DNA of 34,197 nucleotides from Ferruginibacter sp. (GCA_030655145.1 JAURWD010000133.1:1-34197); one strand, 5' to 3'. Counted from the first letter of the stretch, positions 8,316 to 17,319 are shown. Numbers and translations are program-made. The notes: generated by a model not told the origin, from the letters alone.

Positions 8316-9530
8316 ATGGCTAAGTCAAAACCTTATATTTCTCCCTCCTTTAGTTATGAGACAATGGAAGAGACGCTCGACGTAAAACCCAAAGGAACCG
8401 AGTTATATATTGGTATTCCGAAGGAATGCTCTTTCAACGAAAACAGGATTGCGCTGACGCCGGAAGCTGTAGGAGTGATGGTAGCCAACGGTCATCGCGT
8501 TGTGGTGGAAACCGGTGCCGGTGAAGGGGCTAGTTACAACGATCGTGATTATAGTGAGGCCGGTGCGAAAATAGCGTATGACCGCAAGCAGGTTTTTGAG
8601 TGTGATGTGTTGGTGAAGAGCGCGCCGGTGAGTGAAGAAGAATGTGAACTCCTGAAACCGCACCAGTACATTATTTCGCCAATACATTTGGCCATTATGA
8701 AGCGGGAGATTTTGCAGAAGATGATGGAGAAGAAGATCACGGCCTTGAGTTTTGAAAATCTTAAAGACGACAGTGGCCATAACCCGATTGTAAGAAGCAT
8801 GAGCGAGATCGCGGGGAGTGCGGTCATGTTGATCGCGGGCCAGTATCTCAGTAATGCCAATAATGGAAAAGGTGTATTGGTGGGTGGTATCAGTGGAATT
8901 CCCCCGACAAAGGTTATCATCATTGGTGCCGGGATCGTCGGTGAGTATGCAGCACGTACTGCATTGGCAATGGGTGCAAGTGTGAAAATTTTTGACAACA
9001 GCATTTACCGCCTGAAAAGACTACAGAATAATATTGGTGGTCGTTTATGGACCTCCGTTATTGAACCTAAAATTTTATCAAAACAACTAAAAACCTGTGA
9101 CGTTGCCGTCGGCGCTTTGAGCAGTACCGCAGGGCGTACACCCATTGTCGTTACCGAGGAAATGGTGAGCAATATGCGTCCAGGTACCGTTGTGGTGGAT
9201 GTTAGCATTGACCGAGGGGGTTGTTTTGAAACCAGCGAAGTAACCACGCACGAAAAACCGGTGTTCCGGAAATATGATGTCATCCATTATTGTGTACCTA
9301 ATATACCAAGCGGGTTTGCACGTACAGCCTCCCAGGCTATCAGCAATGTGCTTATGCCGCTTTTACTCGAAACTGCCGATGATGGTGGAATTGATAATGT
9401 AGTGTGGTATAAAATAAACATCCGCAGCGGAATCTATCTCTTCAAAGGAAGCCTTACAAATTTTTACCTCAGCGAGCGGTTCGATCTGAAGTTTACCGAC
9501 TTGAATTTGTTGATCGCCAGTAAAAGATAA
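8316..9530 (+). CDS. ald: Alanine dehydrogenase (AlaDH/PNT family)
   Basis: A 404-residue NAD-dependent enzyme for L-alanine to pyruvate plus ammonium. Residues corresponding to the known active site are visible: Arg44 in NENRIALTP, Lys101 in VLVKSAP, His124 in SPIHLAI and Asp299 in VSIDRGG. The Rossmann motif is GAGIVG (about 204-209), and the late signature HYCVPNIPSGFARTAS is present. Compared with the roughly 370-residue classical enzyme it has about 30 extra N-terminal residues before YIGIPKE, plus a changed C-terminal tail. The AlaDH/PNT family also includes the transhydrogenase alpha subunit, but there is no membrane segment and no pntB neighbour, so Ald is preferred. Confidence 0.88.
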   Translation: MAKSKPYISPSFSYETMEETLDVKPKGTELYIGIPKECSFNENRIALTPEAVGVMVANGHRVVVETGAGEGASYNDRDYSEAGAKIAYDRKQVFECDVLVKSAPVSEEECELLKPHQYIISPIHLAIMKREILQKMMEKKITALSFENLKDDSGHNPIVRSMSEIAGSAVMLIAGQYLSNANNGKGVLVGGISGIPPTKVIIIGAGIVGEYAARTALAMGASVKIFDNSIYRLKRLQNNIGGRLWTSVIEPKILSKQLKTCDVAVGALSSTAGRTPIVVTEEMVSNMRPGTVVVDVSIDRGGCFETSEVTTHEKPVFRKYDVIHYCVPNIPSGFARTASQAISNVLMPLLLETADDGGIDNVVWYKINIRSGIYLFKGSLTNFYLSERFDLKFTDLNLLIASKR

Positions 9531-9595
9531 TCATTATTAAATCAGCGACGTTTACAGGGAACTACTTGTAGTTAAAGCGCTCGGTCTCTTCCGGG

Positions 9596-10207
9596 TTATT
9601 TGTAAGCAGCGATCTCCAGGATGTCTTCACAAAAATGGTATTCCTGCTGGTCGTTGCTGCTTACGATCACGAGTTTGTTATGCGTATGATCAGCGATCAA
9701 TTGCTGGTACAATGCTATTCCTTCCACATCGAGATTTGTAGTGGGTTCATCCAATAGTAACACAGGGGCCTCGCAAAAAAATGCCTGCGCAAGTTTTAGT
9801 CGCTGCTTCATGCCGCTGCTGAAATACCTTATCTGTTTATTGGCTGCCTTCTCCAATTGAACTGCAGCCAGTGCAGCTGCGGACGAAAGCGTTAATGCTT
9901 TAAACTGGTGATGAAACCGGAGGAATTCATCTGCCGTCATTTCTTCAATGAGTTCGAGGTAGGGAGCTGCCAGGCTTATTTGTTTGTGAACATTTTCTTC
10001 GAGAATGGAACGGTCATCCACCGACATCTCAACCTTGCCTTCATTGTGCGTTAATGCGCCGGCGATCACTTGCAATAAGGTAGATTTACCGGAGCCATTG
10101 GATCCCGTGATGGCGTATCTTTTTCCACCTGTGAATTGATAATTGACATGACGGAAAATCCATTCCCGGTTAAAGCGTTTGCCCGTATTTGTTAGTAAGA
10201 TCTGCAT
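9596..10207 (-). CDS. ABC transporter ATP-binding protein without a visible permease
   Basis: A 203-residue single nucleotide-binding domain. Walker A is GSNGSGKST (about 37-45), the ABC signature is the slightly degenerate YFSSGMKQRLKLA, and Walker B with its following residues is VLLLDEPTTNLD. The short length and the signature recall CcmA-like or lipid/haem-type exporter ATPases, but this does not fix a substrate. It is the last gene of the minus-strand lpx block, 167 bases after lpxA. No membrane partner is encoded on either side in the window (alanine dehydrogenase follows convergently), so the permease must be encoded elsewhere or the protein works alone. A link to lipid A or envelope transport is only suggested by position. 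Confidence 0.85.
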   Translation of the reverse strand: MQILLTNTGKRFNREWIFRHVNYQFTGGKRYAITGSNGSGKSTLLQVIAGALTHNEGKVEMSVDDRSILEENVHKQISLAAPYLELIEEMTADEFLRFHHQFKALTLSSAAALAAVQLEKAANKQIRYFSSGMKQRLKLAQAFFCEAPVLLLDEPTTNLDVEGIALYQQLIADHTHNKLVIVSSNDQQEYHFCEDILEIAAYK

Positions 10208-10374
10208 GGTGCAAACTTCGTAGGAACTCTAAAGGTTTATAACTTTTGAGGAGGAAAGTAATTGAAAAAGAAAGTTGAGTAAAGTGTTGAGGTTGAAGTG
10301 TGCGACGCCCATGAAGTTGATCAGAGAATAATGGCTTGGACAACAATTAACCAACTTCATAGATCACGAAAATG

Positions 10375-11172
10375 TCATTCGTCATCCATGCTGCCCTTGG
10401 TAAAACGTTTGATGATGCCCCGGCCACTCTCACGGATGAACGTAACAATTTCGTCGCGGGCATCACTCGCCGGTAGTTCTTCCTCTATAAAATTCAGCGC
10501 CTGTGAAGTATTCATCGCCTTATTGTAAATGATGCGGTAAATATCCAGGATCTGGTTGATACTCTCCAGTGAGAAGCCTCGGCGTTTTAGTCCAATTGAA
10601 TTTACACCGGCATAACTCAATGGTGCTCTTCCTGCCTTGATGAAGGGCGGCACGTCTTTGCTGACAAGGCTTCCGCCACTAACGAAGGCGTGCTGGCCAA
10701 TTTGAACAAACTGGTGAATGGCACACATGCCACCGAGTATGGCGAAATCGCCCAGGATAACGTGCCCCGCCATCTGCGTGTTGTTGCTCATGATGCAGTT
10801 GTTACCAACTTCGCAATCATGCGCAATATGACTGTACGCCATGATGAGGCAGTTGTTCCCAACCTTTGTCGTCCAGCGATCTTTACTTCCCCTGTTTACG
10901 GTCACAAATTCGCGGATGGTCGTATTGTCACCAATCTGAACAGTGGTCGGTTCGTTTTCAAACTTAAGATCCTGGGGAATGGCGGCGATAACGGCTCCCG
11001 GAAATATGCGGCAATTTTTACCAATGCGAGCACCTTCCATAATGGTCACATTGCTTCCGATCCAGGTGCCTTCTCCAATTTCTACGTTTTGATGAATGAC
11101 GCTGAACGGATCAACCTTCACGTTGGTAGCGAGCTTGGCATTGGGATGAATGTATGTGTGGGGGTGAATCAT
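10375..11172 (-). CDS. lpxA: Acyl-[ACP]--UDP-N-acetylglucosamine O-acyltransferase LpxA
   Basis: A 265-residue cytoplasmic homotrimeric acyltransferase for the first step of lipid A synthesis: 3-hydroxyacyl-ACP plus UDP-GlcNAc. Residues 1-185 are hexapeptide repeats of the left-handed beta-helix (for example IGEGTWIGSNVTI and VGNNCIM). The catalytic His is expected at about 118 in MAYSHIAHDC. The C-terminal helical region (about 190-265) ends in a charged tail. Length matches the family (about 260). It lies 124 bases downstream of the lpxC-fabZ stop, and that gap contains a perfect inverted repeat (11182-11204). Confidence 0.97.
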   Translation of the reverse strand: MIHPHTYIHPNAKLATNVKVDPFSVIHQNVEIGEGTWIGSNVTIMEGARIGKNCRIFPGAVIAAIPQDLKFENEPTTVQIGDNTTIREFVTVNRGSKDRWTTKVGNNCLIMAYSHIAHDCEVGNNCIMSNNTQMAGHVILGDFAILGGMCAIHQFVQIGQHAFVSGGSLVSKDVPPFIKAGRAPLSYAGVNSIGLKRRGFSLESINQILDIYRIIYNKAMNTSQALNFIEEELPASDARDEIVTFIRESGRGIIKRFTKGSMDDE

Positions 11173-11181
11173 TCGGTGGTA

Positions 11182-11204
11182 TTTGCTAATATAGAATTAG
11201 CAAA
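11182..11204. repeat. Perfect inverted repeat between lpxC-fabZ and lpxA
   Basis: TTTGCTAA and TTAGCAAA form perfect 8-bp arms around a 7-bp AT spacer, beginning 10 bases upstream of the lpxA ATG. There is no T-run on either side typical of a terminator. It could be a protein-binding site or an mRNA hairpin covering the lpxA start region. Confidence 0.6.
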
Positions 11205-11296
11205 TGTGCTAATTAATTGACTTAAAGATATTATGAATTTGGAATATGAAAGGTAAATTAAGAGTTCATTGGCTAATGCGAATACAGCTGGATTGA

Positions 11297-12703
11297 TCAA
11301 CTCCGTTTAACTAACTGTGCTGTAAGATCTCCTTCCGTGCATAGTTTGTTTCCAACGTACACGCTTCCACGCATCACGCAAATGCCGCGACGGATGGGTT
11401 CTATCAATTCCATTTTAAGGATCATAGTGTCGCCGGGAACAACTTTTTGTTTGAACTTACAATTTTCAATTTTGAGAAAGTAAGTATCATACTGTCCTTC
11501 GGGCATCGCATTAATGCAAAGTATCCCGCCCGTTTGTGCCAGCGCCTCAATCTGTAAAACGCCCGGCATAATTGGATTGCCGGGAAAATGTCCCTGGAAG
11601 AAGTATTCATTGAAGGTGACATTCTTGATACCGACGATCAGTTTGTCTGTCAGCTCGATGATCTTGTCAACTAACAAAAATGGAAAGCGGTGGGGTAAAG
11701 TATTTTCAATTTGCTGCAGGGTATAAACCGGCGGCAGGGTAGGATTGTACAAGGGCACATCTTTAGTGTGCTTATTTTTTTTGATAAACTGCTTGATCAA
11801 TTTTGCAAAAGCGACATTGCTGCTGTGACCGGGACGGTTGGCAATAATATGTCCCTTCACTGCATAGCCGCTCAGGGCGAGGTCGCCAACCACATCCAGC
11901 AATTTGTGCCGGGCTGGTTCATTTGGAAAACGTAACTCGAGGTTGTTTAAGTAACCTTCACTCTTTACTTCCATTTTATTGCGACCAAAGGCTTTTGCTA
12001 GCCGCGCCATTTCCTCTGGCGTTACCGGTTTGTCAACAACCACGATGGCATTGTTGATGTCACCACCTTTAATCAGATTGTTATCAAGCAGCGCTTCCAG
12101 TTCGTGCAAAAAACAAAAGGTGCGACAAGGTGCGATCTCCGTTTTGAAGTCAGCCATGCTTTTCAGACTTGCATGTTGCGTACCCAGGACAGGTGAATTG
12201 AAATCAATAAGTGTTGTGATCTTATAATTGGTAGAAGGAAGTGCGGTTATCTCAACTCTTTTTTCCTCGTCATAATAAGAGATGTTTGTGTCGATCGAAT
12301 ACCAGGTCTTGGCAGCGTCTTGTTCAACCACCCCCACCTCTTCAATAATTTCTACGAATGGTTCACTGCTGCCGTCGATGATAGGAATTTCCGGCCCGTT
12401 GATTTCGATCAGGCAGTTATCGACACCCATGCCAACCAATGCAGCCAGGATGTGTTCAACAGTGCTCACTTTAGCGTCGCCGGATTCGAGGGTTGTACCC
12501 CGCGAAGTATCCGTTACAAGATCACAGTCTGCTTTGATGATGGGACGTCCGGGCAGATCGATTCGTTGAAATTGGAAACCAAATCCGGGCTTGGCCGGGT
12601 TCAATGTCATATCTACATTTATGCCCGTGTGCAGCCCCGTGCCTGAAATATGTACTTCTGAAACTAATGTATGTTGTTTGTCAGGATTGAAATTCGCATC
12701 CAT
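11297..12703 (-). CDS. lpxC-fabZ: Bifunctional UDP-3-O-acyl-GlcNAc deacetylase / 3-hydroxyacyl-ACP dehydratase
   Basis: A 468-residue fusion. Residues 1-305 are LpxC, the Zn-dependent committed step of lipid A synthesis: Glu83-His84 in TVEHILAAL, His266 and Asp270 in ARHKLLDVVGDL, and catalytic His293 in NRPGHSSN. Residues 325-468 are FabZ, the hot-dog-fold dehydratase of fatty acid elongation: His338 in PHRFPFLLVD and Glu386 in GVLQIEALAQ, with the GHFPGNPIMPG signature. A short Lys-rich linker (about 305-320) joins them. This fusion is characteristic of Bacteroidota. Both enzymes draw on the 3-hydroxyacyl-ACP pool, so fusion ties lipid A and fatty acid flux together. It sits between lpxD and lpxA. 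Confidence 0.97.
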   Translation of the reverse strand: MDANFNPDKQHTLVSEVHISGTGLHTGINVDMTLNPAKPGFGFQFQRIDLPGRPIIKADCDLVTDTSRGTTLESGDAKVSTVEHILAALVGMGVDNCLIEINGPEIPIIDGSSEPFVEIIEEVGVVEQDAAKTWYSIDTNISYYDEEKRVEITALPSTNYKITTLIDFNSPVLGTQHASLKSMADFKTEIAPCRTFCFLHELEALLDNNLIKGGDINNAIVVVDKPVTPEEMARLAKAFGRNKMEVKSEGYLNNLELRFPNEPARHKLLDVVGDLALSGYAVKGHIIANRPGHSSNVAFAKLIKQFIKKNKHTKDVPLYNPTLPPVYTLQQIENTLPHRFPFLLVDKIIELTDKLIVGIKNVTFNEYFFQGHFPGNPIMPGVLQIEALAQTGGILCINAMPEGQYDTYFLKIENCKFKQKVVPGDTMILKMELIEPIRRGICVMRGSVYVGNKLCTEGDLTAQLVKRS

Positions 12704-12721
12704 GCTTTATTGAAATTTTGG

Positions 12722-12729
12722 CAAAGATA
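12722..12729 (-). promoter_or_regulatory. -7 promoter motif before lpxC-fabZ
   Basis: Minus-strand TATCTTTG, 18 nt before the ATG at 12703. It would give lpxC-fabZ its own promoter with a leader of about 14 nt, in addition to any read-through from lpxD. Confidence 0.45.
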
Positions 12730-12866
12730 TTTAAAAATATATGCGGAGGCGATTTGTCACAGAAAACTGCAAATGGCTGGTAAAGAGATTGCAATAACTC
12801 ACAAAGCCTGGCTGAAGAGGTGGCAGTTTCCTGCAGATATTATAATGAGTTTGGATTGAAAAATTG

Positions 12867-13922
12867 CTAGCCTTCCTGTTCGGCGCTTTGTTTGATGGCT
12901 TTAACCAGTTCTTCCAATTCTTTAATGCGTTTTTCGAGTTCAGGCAATTTTCGGGCGAGTGCCTGGCTGCGGAGTGCAGCCGTATAATCGTAGGCGGGAG
13001 AGCCCGTCACCGCAGTATTGGGCGTTTTAATGGATTTGCTGACCCCACTTTGCGCATTGATCTTGCTGCCATCAGCAATCTGCAGGTGACCAACAATACC
13101 AACTTGTCCGCCGATCATTACATTGTTGCCGACCTTGGTACTTCCACTGATACCTGCCTGTGCTGCTATCACGGAGTTGTTACCCACTTCGACGTTGTGT
13201 GCAATTTGTAACAGGTTATCGAGTTTGGCGCCAGCCTTTATCAGGGTACTGCCAATCGTACCACGGTCGATGGTAGTGTTGGCTCCGATCTCAACGTTAT
13301 TTTCAACAACCACATTCCCTATCTGGGGTACCTTTTTGAAAGTGCCATCTGGTTGAGGAGCAAAACCAAATCCATCCCCACCAATCACCGAACCCGCGTG
13401 GATCGTTACATTATTACCCACTACGCATTCATGGTAAATCTTTACACCGGGATGAATGGTTGAGTACTCACCTACAATCGAATTTCTGCCAAGGTATACG
13501 CCGGGAAATATTTTAGCACCATTACCTACGATCACGTTTTCACCTATGTAAGCAAAGGCGCCGATAAAAACGCCATCTCCTATTTTGGCGGTTGCATCAA
13601 TGTAAGAAGGTTGCTGAATACCGATGGGCTGTTGTGTTTGAATTTGCTGGTATTTTTCTAGCAGGGTTGCAAACGCACTGTAGGCATCAGGTACGCGGAT
13701 AAGCGTAGCCGTGATAGACTCCTTTAGTTCCTGCGCTTCGTTCACAATAATGAGCGAGGCATTGGTAACATATAAATATTCTTCGTATTTCGGGTTCGCA
13801 AGAAAGGTAAGTTGCCCGCTGCCGGCTTCCTCAATTTTACCAAATGAGTGCACGGAAGTTTCAGCATTTCCTTCAATGCGACCACCGACCATCATTGCTA
13901 TTTGTGCTGCTGAAAATTGCAT
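12867..13922 (-). CDS. lpxD: UDP-3-O-(3-hydroxyacyl)glucosamine N-acyltransferase LpxD
   Basis: A 351-residue acyltransferase for the third step of lipid A synthesis, adding the N-linked acyl chain. Residues 1-100 are the uridine-binding N-terminal domain (with the usual FLANPKYEEYL segment). Residues 105-310 are hexapeptide repeats of the left-handed beta-helix, and the C terminus is a charged coiled helix (LARKLPELEKRIKELEELV). The catalytic His is about 242 in QIAHNVEVGNN, and GGDGFGFAP is a family signature. Length matches the family (about 340). It is followed on the same strand by lpxC-fabZ after 163 bases. Confidence 0.97.
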   Translation of the reverse strand: MQFSAAQIAMMVGGRIEGNAETSVHSFGKIEEAGSGQLTFLANPKYEEYLYVTNASLIIVNEAQELKESITATLIRVPDAYSAFATLLEKYQQIQTQQPIGIQQPSYIDATAKIGDGVFIGAFAYIGENVIVGNGAKIFPGVYLGRNSIVGEYSTIHPGVKIYHECVVGNNVTIHAGSVIGGDGFGFAPQPDGTFKKVPQIGNVVVENNVEIGANTTIDRGTIGSTLIKAGAKLDNLLQIAHNVEVGNNSVIAAQAGISGSTKVGNNVMIGGQVGIVGHLQIADGSKINAQSGVSKSIKTPNTAVTGSPAYDYTAALRSQALARKLPELEKRIKELEELVKAIKQSAEQEG

Positions 13923-14009
13923 GTGTGTAATTGGGGGATTGAAATTTAGCCGGATTCTTTTGCAAAGTATCAGCTTTTGAGCGAGATAATTAGCATGTTT
14001 AACAAAAGA

Positions 14010-15191
14010 CTATCGTAAATAACAAATGTAATATTTTTTAATTTTACCACTTAAGTTTTGATTAATCAGTGCATCGTCGACTTCAGATATATCTTTAACA
14101 GACCCATCTTTAAATAAAATGTGAATGTGTTCATTTTCGAAATTATAAGTACTGCTCACGGCCTCCCCGGTAAACACCAACCAACCTGCTTCTTCTGCCG
14201 AAAGGCCGAGTCGCTCCATTGCTTCTTCTGTTTTCTGGCTAACAAATTCCCTGGAAACCGCTTCAGGAAAATATTTCACTTTTAGGAGGTCACGGTTCAC
14301 GATGCCTTTGCAAAGAAAGGCGAGTACCTTGTCTTCATGCGTCGTCCAACCTTTGATTGCGGATAAAATATCGTGGTCATCGAGGTAACAAAATTCTTCG
14401 AGACTTACTTTGTCTATGCAGTCAGTAATAAACTTATTTAGCGGAGCGGCGGTGGCGGCTTTGATATGCCTTGCCCGCTTGATGATGCGCTTTAGCATCT
14501 GTTCCGCACACAATACAGTTTTGTGCAGGTAGACTTGCCAATACATGAGGCGGCGGGAGACCAGAAATTTTTCAATGGAGTAAATGGCTTTTTCCTCTAC
14601 CATCAATTCGCCCTTGTGAACAGCCAGCATTTTGATGATGCGGTCATAGCCGATCACGCCTTCACTTACACCAGAAAAAAAGCTGTCACGGGTAAGGTAA
14701 TCCATCCTATCAACGTCGAGTTGACCACTGATGAGTTGATGCAGAAATTTCTTTGGATAGCGGTTTGTGAAAATTTCAATCGCGGTTTGCAAGCGCCCAT
14801 CGAACTGTTTGTTCAACTCTTCCATGATCAGTAACGAGATGGCTTCATGGTGCATGTTTTCAATGAGCACATTCTCCAGGGCGTGACTAAAAGGACCATG
14901 ACCCACATCATGCAAAAGGATGGCAATTTTGACACCCTGCTCCTCTGCTTCAGTAATTTCGATTGCTTTGCCTTTGAGGACCGTCACCGCGTTACCAACC
15001 AGGTGATAAGCACCCAGGGAATGATGCAAACGTGTATGGACGGCACCAGGATAAACCAGGTGCGCCATGGCCATCTGGTGTATGCGCCGAAGCCGCTGAT
15101 AAAAAGGATGGGCAATGATGCGAAAAATTAACTCGTCGTCAATAGTGATAAAACCATAAACGGGATCATTAATTATTTTTCTGAAAGACAT
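14010..15191 (-). CDS. HD-superfamily phosphohydrolase
   Basis: A 393-residue protein with an N-terminal HD domain: His52 in VHTRLHHSLGAYHL, then HD at 94-95 in LLHDVGHGPFSHALE, and a later Asp in QLDVDRMDYLTRDS. The spacing and the DVGHGPFSH motif resemble the dGTPase/SAMHD1-like branch. Such enzymes hydrolyse nucleotides, but the substrate is not deducible here. The gene heads the minus-strand lpx block, with lpxD starting 87 bases on. HD protein followed by lpxD, lpxC-fabZ and lpxA is a gene order I recall in many Bacteroidota. It is divergent from porX. Confidence 0.88.
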   Translation of the reverse strand: MSFRKIINDPVYGFITIDDELIFRIIAHPFYQRLRRIHQMAMAHLVYPGAVHTRLHHSLGAYHLVGNAVTVLKGKAIEITEAEEQGVKIAILLHDVGHGPFSHALENVLIENMHHEAISLLIMEELNKQFDGRLQTAIEIFTNRYPKKFLHQLISGQLDVDRMDYLTRDSFFSGVSEGVIGYDRIIKMLAVHKGELMVEEKAIYSIEKFLVSRRLMYWQVYLHKTVLCAEQMLKRIIKRARHIKAATAAPLNKFITDCIDKVSLEEFCYLDDHDILSAIKGWTTHEDKVLAFLCKGIVNRDLLKVKYFPEAVSREFVSQKTEEAMERLGLSAEEAGWLVFTGEAVSSTYNFENEHIHILFKDGSVKDISEVDDALINQNLSGKIKKYYICYLR

Positions 15192-15252
15192 TCGGAGATA
15201 GAAAGTAGTTGGTTAAGGTTACCTTCAAACCGCGGGTTTGTTAAAAGAAGCA

Positions 15253-15260
15253 CAAAGCTA
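15253..15260 (-). promoter_or_regulatory. -7 promoter motif for the HD phosphohydrolase gene
   Basis: Minus-strand TAGCTTTG fits TAnnTTTG, 61 nt before the ATG at 15191. It probably drives the HD-lpx block. No clear -33 element. Confidence 0.4.
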
Positions 15261-15295
15261 AATAAAGCAACCTAGCCTGTCTTTAAAAAATTAAA

Positions 15296-15329
15296 TTTGT
15301 ACGAATCGACGCCCCCTTTTTAACTTTTG
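15296..15329 (+). promoter_or_regulatory. Probable porX promoter
   Basis: A TTTG at 15296-15299 is followed, after a spacer of 21 bases, by TAACTTTTG, which has one extra base compared with TAnnTTTG. The leader to ATG 15375 would be about 40 nt. This is one of the few sites here where both -33 and -7 elements are visible. Confidence 0.4.
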
Positions 15330-15374
15330 CCTGACAACACTTACAACTCTCTTTTCACGACTTAAAAATTTTTC

Positions 15375-16931
15375 ATGAGCATATCGAAGATCCTTTGGGT
15401 AGATGACGAAATTGAAAGCCTTACCTCGCAAATTATGTTCCTGGAAAATAAGGGCTACGAGGTTCAAACGAAGACCAATGGATTTGATGCAGTTGAATAT
15501 GTTAAGTCGAACGTAGTTGATGTGGTTTTAATGGATGAAAGCATGCCGGGGATCACGGGGCTGCAAACCTTGCAACAGATCAAGGAAGTTAACAGCAATT
15601 TACCCGTGGTACTGATCACAAAAAATGAAGCGGAAAATTTGATGGATGAGGCCATTGGCTCGCAGATCAGTGATTACCTCATCAAGCCCGTTAATCCAAA
15701 CCAGGTTTGGTTAAGCTTGAAAAAACTCATCGATAACAAGCGCTTGGTAGCAGAAAAAACAACCTCTGCTTACCAGCAGGAATTTCGGAGCTTGTTTATG
15801 GCGCTTAGCAGTAACCCAAACTATACCGAGTGGATGGAAATTTATAAGAAGCTCGTTTTTTGGGAACTGGAAATGGAGAAAAGCGATAGCCCGGAGATGC
15901 AGGAAGTTTTTCAAACGCAGAAGACAGAAGCCAATACAGAATTTTTCAAATTCATCTCGCGGAATTATGCGTCCTGGATCGCCCCCAAAAGCGATGACAG
16001 CCCGATCATGAGTCATACGCTGTTGAAATATAAAGTAATGCCCCATGTTGAAAAAGGAACGCCTTTATTTTTTATTTTGATTGATAATCTTCGCTACGAC
16101 CAATGGAAAACGATTCAACCCATTTTCGCTGAAAGTTTCCGGATACAGGAAGAAGAAACCTTTTATTCGATACTGCCAACTGCCACGCAATACGCGAGGA
16201 ACGCCATTTTCTCGGGCCTGCTGCCGATTGACATTGAGCGCATGTTTCCGGTTCAATGGAAAAATGATGATGAGGAGGGAGGAAAAAATATGTTCGAGGA
16301 AGAATTTTTCAAAGGAAATCTAAAACGACTGGGCAAGGGCGACCTCAAGTATTCTTACACCAAGATCACGAACAACCATGACGGTCAGAAACTGGTTGAC
16401 AACATGCATAATTTCCTCCAGAATGACATCAATGTGATCGTGTATAATTTCGTCGACATGCTTAGTCATGCCCGCACTGAAATGGAGGTGCTAAAGGAGC
16501 TTGCCGGCGACGAGACAAGCTACCGAAGCATTACACAAAGCTGGTTTGAACATTCACCGTTGCACCAGGCCTTGAAGAAAATAGCGGATAAAAAAGTGAC
16601 GGTAATTGTCGGAACCGATCATGGCAGTGTGCGGGTAAAGACACCTGCAAAGGTGATAGGCGATAAACAAACAACCGCGAACCTCCGCTATAAACATGGA
16701 CGCAATTTAAATTACGAACCAAAGGATGTGCTGGCATTTAAGGATCCACGGCAGGCTGGTTTACCCGTTCCGAACGTAAACTCGTCTTTCATCTTTGGCA
16801 AGGGTGATATCTATCTCTGTTATCCTAATAATTACAATCATTTTGTAAATTATTACCGCAATACTTTTCAACACGGCGGCATTAGCCTGGAAGAAATGAT
16901 CGTGCCGGTGGTAAGAATGACCAACAAGTAA
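15375..16931 (+). CDS. porX: PorX: response regulator with PglZ (alkaline phosphatase superfamily) output domain
   Basis: A 518-residue protein. Residues 1-120 are a receiver domain: acidic Asp10-Asp11, phospho-acceptor Asp54 in VLMDESMPG, Thr82, and Lys104 in YLIKPVNP. A helical linker leads to a PglZ domain (about 225-518) with metal ligand Asp237 in LIDNLRYDQW, candidate nucleophile Thr271 in ILPTATQYARNA, and the late GTDHGS motif. PorX with the histidine kinase PorY regulates T9SS in Porphyromonas and Flavobacterium, and the PglZ domain has been reported to act on oligonucleotides (established knowledge, not shown here). No kinase gene is adjacent, as is usual for PorX. A partial T9SS cargo gene at the right edge fits its presence. 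Confidence 0.94.
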   Translation: MSISKILWVDDEIESLTSQIMFLENKGYEVQTKTNGFDAVEYVKSNVVDVVLMDESMPGITGLQTLQQIKEVNSNLPVVLITKNEAENLMDEAIGSQISDYLIKPVNPNQVWLSLKKLIDNKRLVAEKTTSAYQQEFRSLFMALSSNPNYTEWMEIYKKLVFWELEMEKSDSPEMQEVFQTQKTEANTEFFKFISRNYASWIAPKSDDSPIMSHTLLKYKVMPHVEKGTPLFFILIDNLRYDQWKTIQPIFAESFRIQEEETFYSILPTATQYARNAIFSGLLPIDIERMFPVQWKNDDEEGGKNMFEEEFFKGNLKRLGKGDLKYSYTKITNNHDGQKLVDNMHNFLQNDINVIVYNFVDMLSHARTEMEVLKELAGDETSYRSITQSWFEHSPLHQALKKIADKKVTVIVGTDHGSVRVKTPAKVIGDKQTTANLRYKHGRNLNYEPKDVLAFKDPRQAGLPVPNVNSSFIFGKGDIYLCYPNNYNHFVNYYRNTFQHGGISLEEMIVPVVRMTNK

Positions 16932-17049
16932 GCGGCGTTGGAGATTTTGCCAGGAAATTTATCAACGCTTGTTGAAAACGATATTTTTTAGTCTTCACGT
17001 TAAAGATGAAGTTGCAGCGGTTTTCAAAAACACAAGAGCAAGTTGAAGA

Positions 17050-17319
17050 ATGAAATTCACCCAGAACATATTAGATAAAATTGAAAAGATCGCGGAAGAA
17101 TGCGGGTACATCATCCGCTATGAACGTGGAACTTTTCAAAGTGGCTACTGCATCCTGCAGGAGAAGAAGGTTATTGTGCTGAATAAATTTTTCCAGGTTG
17201 AGGGAAGGATCAACACCCTCATCGACCTGTTGCCGCAGTTGGAAATTAATTTTGACTCCCTTACTCATGAGAGTCAAAAAATGTACGATGAGGTGATGGC
17301 GATTCAAAATGATAAATAG
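17050..17319 (+). CDS. Small uncharacterised protein, 89 aa
   Basis: I do not recognise a named family. The 89-residue product is soluble, with an N-terminal helix (residues 1-18), two strands around YIIRYERGTFQSGYCILQEK and KVIVLNKF, then two C-terminal helices. A metal or catalytic motif is not evident; the only cysteines are at about 18 and 35. It follows porX by 118 bases and precedes the MBL-fold gene by 78 bases on the same strand, and codon use looks like its neighbours. The predicted alpha/beta fold and good coding character support a real gene. The start ATG at 17050 follows an A/G-rich leader. Confidence 0.75.
   Translation: MKFTQNILDKIEKIAEECGYIIRYERGTFQSGYCILQEKKVIVLNKFFQVEGRINTLIDLLPQLEINFDSLTHESQKMYDEVMAIQNDK

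Noticed and set aside
9560-9573. AACTACTTGTAGTT palindrome between ald and the ABC ATPase gene
   Set aside because: Only a 2-base loop and no T-run, so not a terminator; it sits in a convergent gap where an operator would have no promoter to act on.
10311-10360. 9-bp inverted repeat ATGAAGTTG / CAACTTCAT
   Set aside because: The arms are 32 bases apart in a gene-end gap with no T-run or other signal; a chance match is plausible.
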